A program made the position numbers and the translations under genes. The notes under the pieces are model-generated. The model was given only the letters and a program-made list of their open reading frames with translations, was not told the origin of the DNA and did not search any database. From Xylaria sp. FL1777 (Eukaryota > Ascomycota > Sordariomycetes > Xylariales > Xylariaceae), in assembly GCA_022578965.1 (NCBI GenBank), contig MU400536.1, forward strand, positions 186,001 through 250,000: a stretch of DNA of 64,000 nucleotides, given 5' to 3'. Shown here in pieces: positions 1-10,988 of the stretch; the stretch's first letter is position 1; each line of letters begins with the position of its first letter.

Positions 1-514
1 TTAGGCTATTGACTCCCTTGATGCACATTCTAGAAGTATGGTTTGTGGGGATTGTGGTCTGATAGAGACACGGTTAGAAGATGTAATATGTGTCTGCGTG
101 TGTTATATCTACTTAACGAATCTACATCAATTTAAAAGAAAAGTGAGCACTACTTAGGTAGGAGTTCACAACTTCGGCCAAGGACACTTGGCAGGGGATG
201 ATAATAAGTATCAACGTTATGTGTCATAGGCTGGAGAAGATCACTTGTCATGGGATTCGCAGCCAAGCTTTGCGGGCCCATGCATCAGCCGACTGCCATC
301 TTTCGCAAGCCAAGGTGCCACTTGCTGACCTCTGTGACGCGAAAAGGGGCTATTTAGAAAGAGGATTATAAGCGTACAGCTAATCGTTAACGAAGGATCC
401 AACTTGCAAACTTACTGTGAGTATCGATAAGTGGCTCATGGGTCCAGGGTGCAGATACCTATACTTAATGGAGTGAAATGTTTCGCCCGTCGAGGGAGGC
501 CAGCGGTTATTTCG
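1..514. other. Left-edge intergenic DNA
   Basis: I see no convincing coding sequence, RNA gene or repeat here. It lies downstream of the minus-strand gene that ends at 515 and probably contains that gene's 3' untranslated region and terminator. Confidence 0.6.
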
Positions 515-1321
515 TCAACCTCTTTCCTCTTCCTCTTTGAGCTTTTCTACAAGTTTTGTCCGTAAGAAGTCGCTGAGACCAAGACTATAATTGAAATGTA
601 GGTTAGTCAAAAGCGAAAATACAGCGGTCAGCATAGCTGAACAACTTACATGCCCTCGTTGGTCATGATGCGGTATGTACCACTAGGCTCAAATGTGCCA
701 ATGATCTTTCCGTGACCATCAACTTCAATACTGCCCAAAATGTCTTCGGGGAAGGCGATCCTTCCAAAATCAGGCGGATTCCGAAGGTCGGAGAGATGAA
801 TGTGGCCACCTACTCCCGTTTCATTACCAGCACCCGAGCTGGTTGTAGATTTTCTTGAAGCTCGCTGTTGAGGAAAGAAAGCACCGTGTAAACCAAAAGT
901 TGTGCCTCCGGTGCCGGCAAAAGCCTGCGCTTGAGACTGCAGAACAGGGTCCTGGGCAGCGTGCTGACGAAGGACGCCGTTCAAAATGGACATGAATTCA
1001 TGGTTCTCGGTGAACGATTGGGGCGTTGGAGGAAGTTGAGTAGAGGCGCCAATGGCCAGTCTAGGGGTCGGGGGATTTGTATCGAGGTACGTGAGGAGAT
1101 ATCCACCACGAAGAGCAGCATTTGGGAACGCTTTCTGATGATGGCGAGACAATTAGTCATGGCCAGGCACTGAGTAGGGTGCAAAATGGATCTACGATCA
1201 AGAACCAAGTGAGAGAGTAGGTACTGACAATGTAGGGATTGGAGCTGAGAGTAGACACACAGCGGCGTTGCGAGAACAGTCTGCTACATGTTGGCGCAAG
1301 CGGCACTCGCGGTAATATCAT
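515..1321 (-). CDS. Conserved-looking small protein, probably mitochondrial, three exons
   Basis: I do not recognise the family. Model: exon 1 1321-1229, exon 2 1134-650, exon 3 584-515, giving 215 residues. The introns use GTCAGT/CAG and GTAAGT/TAG, with CTAAT and CTAAC branch-like sites, and all joins keep phase. The N-terminus begins MILPRVPLAPTCSRLF and continues SQRRCVSTLSSNP: Arg/Ser/Leu-rich with no acidic residue for the first 30 or so positions. That is a typical mitochondrial presequence. The body carries blocks such as FPNAALRGGYLLTYLDTNPP and LSDLRNPPDFGRIAFPEDI, and ends in a charged helix, LVEKLKEEEERG. The middle exon alone appears to stop at 646, but that TAA lies inside the GTAAGT donor and the true end is exon 3. 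It shares a 479-bp divergent upstream region with dpb2. Location is inferred from the presequence only; the biochemical role is unknown. Confidence 0.75.
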
Positions 1322-1800
1322 TGTTGCTAAGGAGTAGCGATAGTAAGGACGTCATGAAAAGGCCGAGAGGCCACGGTTTATATAGTAATGTAGAGAGAAG
1401 AAAAAGATCGCGAGTGACGTTGCGTGCAATACCGGTACTGCAATCCGGTCGTTGGAAGCTCAAGCGAGTTGGATTAAATTGAATTGACGTAGGTATTAGG
1501 TATTAGGTATTACAGCACACATCACACATCACATCTCACAGATCTCACAATTGGAGGTGGGGCTAGCGCATGGGTCCCAGACCCTCGTACAATTACCCCA
1601 ATTATTCAGGACCCCTGAAGCCTATCCCATTAACGCGTCGACGCGTCTTCTTTCATCATGCATAGCAATCAGTATCTTGGTGTCGTTGCCTCTGCTTCCG
1701 AGGTTAGGAGTTGGAGCTTGTCGACTCAAACACAACAAGTTGCACATGCTATGAATTTGCCATGAGGTCATTATTCTAGTTTCATATATACTTTCTGGTC
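1322..1800. promoter_or_regulatory. Divergent promoter region between the mitochondrial protein gene and dpb2
   Basis: This 479-bp region separates two divergently transcribed genes, so it should hold both promoters. It contains a short tandem repeat GGTATTAGGTATTAGGTATT near 1494-1513, followed by a run of CACAtC-like units (about 1515-1550). I cannot identify a specific factor site. Confidence 0.5.
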
Positions 1801-4259
1801 ATGAAGAAAAACAATCCGGCAACAATGCAGAACAACAAGGATTCCAGGGCCTCTATATTTGCCCCCAAGGCCCCTCCATCCTCAGCCCTGAATCCGATCC
1901 CATCGTCTTCGCCCGCTTTCGGAACGCCAGCGCATACTCTCAAGCCATTCTCGATTGTTCCGCCCTCCAAGACAACAATATTGCCCATCCTCTTACCCCC
2001 CGCCACGTTACGGCCATTGGCATTTCGCACATTCACGAAGAAGCATAGCTTGACACTCGCATCCACCGCACTACAGGAGCTCGCTACCTTCATTGGGCGC
2101 CATTGCGGTTCAGGATGGCGCGAGGAAGGGTTGGCCGAGAAGGTCCTCGAGGAGGTTGCTCGGAGCTGGAAGAATCGCAACGGAGGTGTCATTGTCGACG
2201 GGAGTAGCCAGGAGCTGAAAGATATCCTCAAGACACTAGAAGGCAATATGAGCGGCGGAAGGATAGGGACGGCGCCGGAACTCAGTCGCCAGAATAGCTT
2301 TGCCCTCGATGTGGCCCAGCAGTCTGAGCTCTCTAATACGAGGCTCGGGCTAAGACCAACGTCAAACCTCACGCGCGAAGACACCCAGACGAGCTTCGGC
2401 ATGTCGTCGTTAGGGATGCAGGAAGGTGAACCGGATGACGAGGGCCTCAGTCACCCGCGGAACTGGCTGAAGGTTGTCAACGCCTTTGATCAACCACGCA
2501 TGCTCTATAATATATCTAAAAAACATTTTGAGAGGTAGGTTTGAAGGACCTTAAGTTGTTACCCGGAATGCAGGCTAAGTGAGACTCTAGGGACTCCTCG
2601 AAACCGTCCCTGATGCCGCCCTCTTCGCACAAAACAACCTTGTTTAGGAATAGGTACAATGTCATACACCAGAGGCTGCTACGGAATGAATTATTTCAAA
2701 GCTCTACCGTCGCCATTACAAAAGGGCCCCCGTCACTAAAGCGGTCGTCGTCTTCGGGGCTGACTACACAACAAACTCATAAGATTACGCCCATCGCCAA
2801 CCTGCTCGGTCGGCACGGAACACATCACATGCTTCTTGGCATGTTATCCTTTCTCCCCACAGGTAATCTAGCGATAAACGATTTAACCGGGACAATATCA
2901 CTGGACCTATCTCATGCGGTAGCCATTCCGGAAGATTCGGCATGGTTTACACCAGGGATGATCATCCTAGTTGACGGCGTGTACGAGGAGGAGGAGGAGT
3001 CCATAGGGAAAGGTCTCGGTGCTAGCAATGGAATCGGCGGTGTGATCGGTGGACGCTTTCAGGCCTTCTTCATTGGACAACCTCCCTGTGAGAAACGAAA
3101 AGCAACTCTGGGCGTGAGCGGACTCGACGGTGGCCAGGACCATACCATAGGAGGCGGCTTTGGCTGGATCGACTTCCTAGGTGTTGGTAGCGAGCGAGCA
3201 GTAGGCTCGAAAATGCGCAAATTAGAAAGGCGCCTACTGCGACAAACACACACTGATCCGGACCTGCCCAGTCGTGGCCGCATTATCATTGTAGGAGAGT
3301 TGAACTTGGATCAGCCCAGGGCATTGCAAGCCCTGCGTAAGATCTTGACCACGTACGCTATGGAGCCCGAGGGCTCATCACCTATGACCTTCATCCTAAC
3401 GGGCAACTTCACTGAACATGCTGTGATGGCTGGAGGAGGGGCGAGCGGTGGGAGTGTCGAATACAAGGAATACTTTGACTCTTTAGCGTCGGTGTTAGTA
3501 GATTTCCCAACCCTGCTTCAGAGCTCAACTTTCGTTTTCGTGCCTGGCGACAACGACGGCTGGGCATCGTCCTTTTCCTCCGGATCCGCGGTACCTCTTC
3601 CGCGTAAAGCGGTACCAGATATGTTCACATCGCGTATCCGGAGAGCTTTCGCTACCGCAAATGCAGAACCTAGCGCCCACAGCGGGGTGGGCGGCGAGGC
3701 CATCTGGACTAGCAACCCGGCTCGTTTGTCTATTTTCGGGCCCTCGCATGAAATTGTTCTATTCCGTGACGATATGTCGGCGCGTCTACGCCGAACAGCT
3801 GTCCGTCTCCAACCTTCATCATCTTCGAATTCGAACACTGAGAACCAAAATCCTAATAATGATGACATCGAAATGGCCTCAGCCCTTGAAACCACAGATA
3901 GCATGGACGTCGACGCCTCCACCGTACATAATAAGTCTAAACCTAACCCCCCGGACATTCCCCACGACGTCCGAACCGCCCGCAGACTCGTCAAGACGGT
4001 CCTTGACCAGGGTTATCTATGTCCGTTCCGCCACACAATTCGCCCCGTACATTGGGACTACGCTAGCGCACTACACCTCTATCCGCTACCGACAGTGTTA
4101 GTCCTCATCGACACAACAGCGCCGCCGTTCGCCCTTACATATGAAGGTTGTCATGTTATGAACCCGGGGCCCGTACTTGTGACCAGTCGCCGTGGAGTCG
4201 GTCGTTGGATCGAGTATGAATTAGGTGGCACGGGAAGAGTGAGAGAATGTATGTTTTAA
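1801..4259 (+). CDS. dpb2: DNA polymerase epsilon subunit B (Dpb2)
   Basis: Non-catalytic B subunit of the leading-strand polymerase epsilon; in the family it links the polymerase to the CMG helicase through GINS and acts in the nucleus at origins and forks. Model: exon 1 1801-2534, exon 2 2591-4259, 800 residues. The 56-nt intron (GTAGGT...CTCTAG) restores a continuous KKHFERDSSKPSLMPPSSHK reading across the join; a nearer CAG at 2571 would bring a stop into frame. The N-terminal region (about 40-150) carries ILPILLPPATLRPLAFRTFT and the GRHCGSGWREEGLAE block. The C-terminal half holds the inactivated calcineurin-like phosphoesterase fold (about 470-700), with GRIIIVGEL, FILTGNFTE and FVPGDNDGW, then the conserved tail VHWDYASALHLYPLPT. 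A second ATG at 1825 is an alternative start. Length fits filamentous-fungal homologues. Confidence 0.95.
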
Positions 4260-4817
4260 CCTCTGAGCTCCTCGAGGTTTGAATGGTTGGGCATGAGGTT
4301 TCAATTTCGGTCTGGGAAAACTTGTGGCATAATGAGTTGAGTCGTGCATAGCTTGGGCGTATATCATATTGCATTTACATGTGTCCTATACCTGGCTACC
4401 AGTTCAAAAAAATGAAAGATCATTTCTCTCCAGAATCACCTTGCAATTAGTAAATTCACCCTATCATAGACGGATCATTGGGAAGGGATCGCAACTTTTG
4501 TTTTCAAAACCAGAATTCATTACGCCCTCTACTATATAACGATACCAGATAGAGGATATTAAAAAGCTAAGGAAACCTACGCCTTCCCCTCTAGTTTTCT
4601 ACTCGGACCCATACCTAATGAGTTTTGCCTCATGACCTGCAAACCTGTAGAATCGGATATATACAAATTGAAGCCGCGAGCCATACCACATAACCGATAA
4701 GGCATACCGAACCCGTCCTTGTTGCAGCTCAACCCACACGAGCAGAATTTCATTTAAGCTCGTGTAATGTAGGGTAGGTTTTGTGTGTCTAGCCATAATT
4801 ATTCATTAAATATGAGC
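4260..4817. other. Convergent intergenic region dpb2 / erg4
   Basis: This is the 3' side of both dpb2 (+) and erg4 (-). It is AT-rich and I see no additional ORF or RNA. It should hold the two polyadenylation regions. Confidence 0.55.
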
Positions 4818-6848
4818 TTAGATGACATACTATGATCGCGTTAGTGAGGGAGATCTTATTTCTAGTGAAGAATAGGGAAAGAGGGGAACATACGGGAATG
4901 AACAAGTACGGGACCCGTCTCTCGTACTCTTTCCAGGCCTCGCCGTACTTGTTACGGCAGCGCTCGACGTCGCGCATCGTGCGGTGGGCAATCATGCAGA
5001 CAAAGAAGACGGGATAGAACCATGGGAAGGGACTGTTAAAGCCCGTGATCAAGCCCCACGTGATGGCGAAGTAGACGTCGCAAGTGTAATGGATCTTGCG
5101 GGCATAGCCGTACCAGCCATCGACAAGAAGCTTGTCGCCTGTGTTGGTATCGATTGTCTTGGGATTGTCGAGGTACGTCCAGGGGAGGGCGGGGAACGTC
5201 TTGCGTTTTAGCAGCGTATTACGTTCCTTGGCCCGGAATGCATTCTTCTGCCCATTGGACTGATCCCAAATGACGTAGGCGCCAATATATGAAATAAAAA
5301 GCGCGGCTAGAGCCCATTTGTTCCAGGCGTATTCCGAGGGATCGTGGTTCGCAAGGTAGAGAGTACAGTGGCAGTATGATAGCGGCACGCCGGCCATGTT
5401 CCAGAAGATCAGCATGAAGCCCCACTTCTCAAAGTACATATCCCAGGTCGTAATGATCAGTTGCTCACCCTTAGAGCAGGCATTGGCATAGAGATAGTGA
5501 GCCATGAGCAAAAATAAGACCTCCCCGGTTACGTAGCCGTACTGCTCATACTGTCGCGCAGCGGCCGCCGCGCTAATACCGAACAAAATGTACCAGGGGA
5601 TGCGGACTTCGTAGAACATCTTCATGTCGATTCCGAACAAACGCGGGTTGAGTTCGGCGCCCATAAAGAAGTCGTAGATGGGATAGCCGGTCATCCTGTG
5701 TTGCCGCCCGCCAGCAAGAGCTGAGAAGTAGGCAATAAAGCTGACGAGGTAGCCGGAGAGGATAGAGACAGTCATGATAGGGCCAAACTCGTCAATAAAC
5801 GTATAGATGGGGAAGTAGCCGCTGAAGTGCAAAAGAGACATGACCAGGATGGTGAAGTAGAAGCTCGCGTAGGCATTGCAGAAGTATCGAAGTTGTTTGC
5901 CGCCCTCGAAAGGAAGCGGCTTGCCGTAGCCCTCGACACCAGGCAACACAATGTAGCAAATTCCCTCGAAGATCATATATCCCCAATAGATCTTCCATGC
6001 CTGTAGAGTCGGAAATGCGCCAGTGTATACGAGATGCCCTAGGTGTTTAACGAAATCGGTTAATGACTGGCCCTCCTCAGGCAACGGCAGTTGTCCGTCG
6101 TAGTAGGCGGCGCCAATCCACATATACCACATCAGTAACGGGAACCCAATCATCAAGGACAAGGCGCCCAAGCTCCCTCCAAACTCGAATTGTCCGGAGT
6201 AGTCGATTTTGCGGTCCATACCCGGCTTCCAGCCATCGACCACCCTCTCTTCTGCCTTTGGCGCAGCCGCTTTCTGTGCAACATGTCCGTTGCCATTACC
6301 GTTGGTCACAGCAGTCGTCACCTGCTCAATCTTGACAGGGCTGAAACTTTCGTTCTTCACGTCGTCCAGGTCCTCGGACCTCGGGACCGGCTTCCGCCGA
6401 CTGGCAGTCTTCGTCCTAGACATAGTAGTAGTTTCGGCAGCAGAGCTCGAGTCGCCTTCGTCGGACGCTTCGATCGGAGGAAATTGGGACTTTCGACGAG
6501 TAGACCGGCGAGCAGGCGTTTCTACCATGCCCTCGAAAAGCTCCTTTTTCCTATAAGACAAGACCACGGCCAGTTAGCTAAGCAAATTCTGCAGCACACC
6601 ACAGAACAATATTTGTCCGTGTCCCATGTCCTCAACAATCAAGACTCTAGCGAAGGCGCGACAGTACGCGGTATCGCAATTAATCATATGTCACAATTCC
6701 ACGAGCAACACCAATAATATCATTGATCAACATTAACAAAACAAACCAAACCAAACCAAAATAACTAACAGCAAAAAAACAAAAACAAAAACAAAGCAAA
6801 TAGTAATACGTACCGAGGAGTTGCTCGGAGTGAGTACCGGGATGTCAT
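4818..6848 (-). CDS. erg4: Delta(24(24(1)))-sterol reductase, Erg4
   Basis: Catalyses the last step of ergosterol synthesis, NADPH-dependent reduction of the C24(28) side-chain double bond, in the ER membrane. Model: exon 1 6848-6814, exon 2 6550-4894, exon 3 4829-4818, 567 residues. The tiny first exon encodes [12 protein letters not shown] and joins in phase to [12 protein letters not shown]; the 12-nt last exon completes VPYLFIPYVI. Without these exons the N-terminus and the last residues would be wrong. The protein has an N-terminal basic/disordered region (about 1-110) followed by multiple membrane helices. The C-terminal sterol-reductase block contains [37 protein letters not shown] and [15 protein letters not shown], the last resembling the family's HRxxRDxxxCxxKYG signature. 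Intron 1 is long (263 nt) and holds an A/C-rich low-complexity tract. Confidence 0.95.
6737..6800. repeat. A/C-rich low-complexity tract in erg4 intron 1
   Basis: Runs of ACAAA, CCAAA and CAAAAA units (T/G-rich on the coding strand) occupy the 5' part of the first erg4 intron. Confidence 0.7.
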
Positions 6849-9005
6849 CTCGAAGGTCTTTTCAAAAGAAAAAGGAGCGGACAACGAGACTATTTAATGC
6901 TCGTCGGGTGAAGCTTAGACGCGGTCCCCTCGTGGCTGGTCCGAAGAGATGGATGCAATTGGTGAGCCAAGTGACAGATTTCCTCTCTGTGGTGTTTTCG
7001 TTCCCTGTACGTAGTACTGCGTACATACTTAGTACCTAGGTAGGTAGTCAGGGGCAGCGCGGCGCAGCACGGTACCTAGGAAGCTAGTAGGTTAGTACCT
7101 AGGTACCTACCCATAAGTAAGGTTATCTTAGTGGTAGTGTGGATAGTCCTAGCACAATGGCACTTTCGAACGCGTTTTTAAACCCCATGTGGCTATTCTC
7201 AATGCTGTTGGCCAATCAGACTTGACTTATTCATTCCATTGCCAGATTGCATGTACATGTAGCTACCTCTGCTGAGATAGGACAGCTAAGGTATCGATGT
7301 ATTATCGCACAACGTAGAGGTATTCTTGTGTATTCTGCGTACAAAGACAGATAGACAATCCCACTCAACTCTACCCCCACTAAGGAATTATAGGAATAGA
7401 TTCAAAGAGTGTACAAGCCCAAGGATTGCGGCGTTGACCTCAATTCGAAGTCTCTTTCCTCACTCCGCCCTTAAGCAAGTACCTAGGCGCGGTAGGAAGC
7501 TTACGTACATATACTGCGTACATAAAATACGAATACGACACTATACTCCACTATCGCCGCAGACAACTCATAGTAATCAGAATGCCATCACTGATAGGAA
7601 GAGCAACGATGCTTACAGATTTATATATGTACCATTACCACATTATCCTTTGATCGTATTGATGCTGTATACTCATCTAGACCAACAAATCAAATACCTA
7701 CAATACGCATAAGACAGGAACATTCAACGTCTTCAGCATCTTACAGATAGAGACCCGAAACCGAATACGGTATAGTGTAGAATGAATATTGCTTCTACCA
7801 CTAAGTTAGTACACTATACACTAGTTGGACCCTGAAATCACCCAGCTTATTCTATTCGTGAGCGCCAACATGATTAAGCAGACTAAGCCATGAGGCTATC
7901 AATGAATACCGATTGTAGGTATTTGAACAAAAAATCGAAAAGCTCATGCCATGGAAAACGGCAGCTGGTCTCGGTTTAATCTCCCCCTCCTTACGATGCG
8001 CATGGTGACAGTAGGCTGAGCTAATTTGAAGCTTCCATTACGGACAAAAGTAAGCAGCAAGCGTGATCAAGCGTTGAACTAGTTCTGGTTAGAAACATCG
8101 TAGCTGCAATCAGCACAACTAGCCATGTACGAGATGGAGACAATTTTGGTGGAAGATGGCTATGGAGAGCAGACAAGGGAGGAACAGGAGCCCAGGTCGA
8201 AGGCAGTGTAGACAAATACATTGCGTTGTTCACTCCTCATTCTCTCTCACGACAATGCTGTGCATCCTGTCACGAAGCGGTCCAACATTAAAGCAGCGCC
8301 TCGGCCAATGGCACCGTTGGTCGTCAGGGCTGTGGCGACATGAAGGGAGCCCTGATGGTAGAAACCCGCCCGGATCGTGAAGCTGGGTAATAGCTGTGTC
8401 CAAAAATTCAATATTACGAAGCCTTTATTGAATTGCAATACAACATAATTCAACAAGGCATGATACCCAGCCTCGTGCGATCATCCTCGGAAGCCTTTTC
8501 CTTACCTAGGTGCTATCACGATTATACGCCAGAGGAAGTCACGGTCTCGGGTCCGCCCTTTTTTCTGTCCCGGAGTCCTCTTTCCACGTCGAGGCACGCC
8601 TTCCGCAGTTGCCTCTTTGCTGCGACTGCCTATCACGGCAGCAGCGTGATTCGGTTGAAGGCTCAGACATTTTCTACCTACGTAGGAGGCAGGTAGGTAC
8701 CTAGACACCTGAATAGCTTCCTCGAACATCCACCTTCGTGTCCGACGCACATCTACTCACTACCTCACACAGGCCACAAAAATATGGCCGAGCAGACAAC
8801 GACTGCAGCTCCGTAGTGCTACATTTCTCCCCACTTATCAGTCCAACTCCTGAGTTCGTCTTTCTCGGTGTATTTCGAGCCAAGTCCCCTTGCCTACAGT
8901 CCCCTCTGCCGTCCCGCTTCAGCATTGAAATGGTCTCCCCTCAGTGCTGATACTCATGCTGTCGTTCGGTCTTTCGTATCGTCTGGCCTCACTAAGCAGA
9001 TTACC
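6849..9005. other. Intergenic region, erg4 promoter side, no gene recognised
   Basis: Over 2 kb lies between the start of erg4 (-) and the start of the unknown gene at 9006 (+). Short frames occur but none shows protein-like composition or plausible splicing. The first 300 bp is the erg4 promoter and holds a dense cluster of CCTAGG-centred palindromes; further copies lie near 7480, 8505 and 8670-8705. Confidence 0.5.
7018..7110. repeat. Cluster of CCTAGG/TAGGTA palindromic repeats
   Basis: Within about 90 bp there are four copies of CCTAGG in contexts such as GTACCTAGGTAGGTAG, GGTACCTAGGAAG and GTACCTAGGTACCTAC. The same motif recurs in most intergenic regions of the window, including 13787, 14591, 20631, 30150 and 46785. 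Confidence 0.75.
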
Positions 9006-10062
9006 ATGTGGGCTCGTCTGTTTACCCCTACTCTCCCAACACCTCTTCACACCCAAGACGTACGCCGTAAAAATGTGAGAGAACGACTACTAGATGAAGA
9101 CGAGAGCGATGCCCGTCCACCATCGCCCAAGAAGCGTGCGCACTGTTCTATACGCCCTATACTTGATAAATACAAACTTCGTAAGAGCAATGACAGTGAA
9201 CCCCGGATTCATCAGTTTCAAGACCGGCGACGTAACCGAGAAAGCCCTTCTCCCCCTCCCGAACCTCCTGTGATTAGAAAGCTTAAACGTAAGTTGGTTT
9301 AACCTGCTCATCACAGCTGTATCTTTTGGGTCCCTTTTCCCTGCTTGTTTGATTTTACTCCTCCCCTTATCCTCCAATCCTGTACAGTAGAAGAAGGGAA
9401 AATTGTGTGACTGACGCTCGCTCCACAGGCGATTATGCAGCTCTTCGTGTTACTCTGCATTCCAACGGAGCGAAAGATGCCGCTAAAATAGAAAAAGCCC
9501 TAATAGTCGACGCAGATGAGAAAGTCACGGCCAACATTCTCAAGCTGAAAAAGGTTGCCAGCAGAGAGCACGAGCTATCTGCGTCCATCCTCGATTGTGA
9601 GGTCGACACGGAACTCAATAACAAGGATGGCCAGAAAAGAACTGTTACTCATCATGCAAGAAGAGCGGTATCCGAATATCAGAAGATCGAGGCGGAAAGG
9701 ATTCAGCAGCTCGCTCACTTATGGGGCTCCTGGGAAAAGGCTCAGGCCAATATCGACGAACTCTCAAACAAGCTTCATGAGCTATTTGAGCGCGAGCCTT
9801 CCAGTGAAACAAGCGGGATGTCCTCAAACGCCGAGTGTACCGACAAAGATTTTGACATCGACCGTCGAATTAAACAAGTAGTAGAAGATATGACAGCATG
9901 TGAAGAGGTGAGTCCGTCGCTAAAGCCTGATCCGACTCTATCCGGCTCTCTTAAGTCGTAGGATAGAGCGATATGCTGATTGAGTATCAGGAGTTCCAAG
10001 AGAAGCTCAAGAATGAAAAGTCCAACATGCTCCAGGCGATCCTGGAATCTAGCCTTGACTGA
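9006..10062 (+). CDS. Unknown protein with basic N-terminus and charged helical body, three exons
   Basis: I do not recognise it. Model: exon 1 9006-9288, exon 2 9429-9907, exon 3 9991-10062, 277 residues. Introns are GTAAGT...CACAG and GTGAGT...TATCAG; both joins keep phase, and exon 3 is an open helical stretch (EFQEKLKNEKSNMLQAILES) ending in a stop. Residues 1-100 are basic and proline-rich, with PPSPKKR and PSPPPEPPVIRKLKRK stretches that could act as nuclear localisation signals. Residues about 100-277 are rich in E, K, A and L with heptad-like spacing, suggesting coiled coil. A small coiled-coil structural or nuclear protein is possible but this is inference. An upstream in-frame extension has no ATG, so I use 9006. 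Confidence 0.65.
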
Positions 10063-10988
10063 GATATCTGGTTGTTGTTGCGTCGCAGGCCTTCTATGAC
10101 GAATAAGGCGTGTTATAAATCTTTTCAACGCCCGAAAAGGGAGGCTTCGTCTTGGAGTCCTCAGTAGGCGCATTACGACCAGGACTGTTGCCTATAGCTT
10201 GCTGTACATGGACGATAGTACGAGCTTGTCTTCTTCTTTTCTTTTCCCACTTGATGGTTTTTTAAGTCGCCGTACCAGATCTGAGCATAAGATTTCGGAG
10301 CGTAGATGGACTACCTAGCATAATGAACGTGTGAGACATTTAGTAGAGACCCTCACGATGTCCGAGAAAATTATATTAATCTACCATGGCCGATGAGCTA
10401 TCTCTTTTAACACAAGGCCTAATATGCATGCATAAGGTCGTTTTCTGTGTTGTGTTGTGTCCGGATATGACCTATTTTTAAATGCGTCGATCCGTAATCT
10501 ACACGAGTATTGACATAATACATACAAGTTCCCCTTAGTCCTAAACGCAATCCAAAACGCCAAAATCAAGTATGCTCTATGTTTGTTATCAAACACGTGG
10601 ACTCGTTATTTGCGGACATGAGCTTGCCAGCAGCTTATTGGGGTGCATTGCTGCGGTTCGTCCCCACCCCTAACTCCGTGGGGATAATCGCCACGATCAT
10701 CGTACCGTGTTGAGTTGGCGAATGAGCTGCCGTGAAGCTATGTCTAGGACTTTTCGCCTTTTCTCATCTATGGGAAAGTCCGAGAAAGCTCGTTGAATCT
10801 ACGCATTGATGCTGCGTCGGGACACGCGTACGCTAATAAACAATCATGGTTACGGTTGGGTGACCCTATAAGCGCTGCGTGCCAATCGGGCGGAGGTGTT
10901 AATCCTTGGAGTTGCACAGGAATTGGTCGACCGCGCGGGGTCAGCCCACGGTCAGAAGCTACGATGGGGGATCCAGGAAACAAGCATT
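10063..10988. other. Convergent intergenic region
   Basis: This is 3' flank of the unknown gene ending at 10062 (+) and of the aminotransferase ending at 10989 (-). I see no further gene. Confidence 0.5.

Noticed and set aside
2571..2590. Nearer acceptor (CAG at 2571-2573) for the dpb2 intron
   Set aside because: It brings an in-frame stop at 2611; the CTCTAG acceptor at 2590 keeps the frame and the expected sequence.
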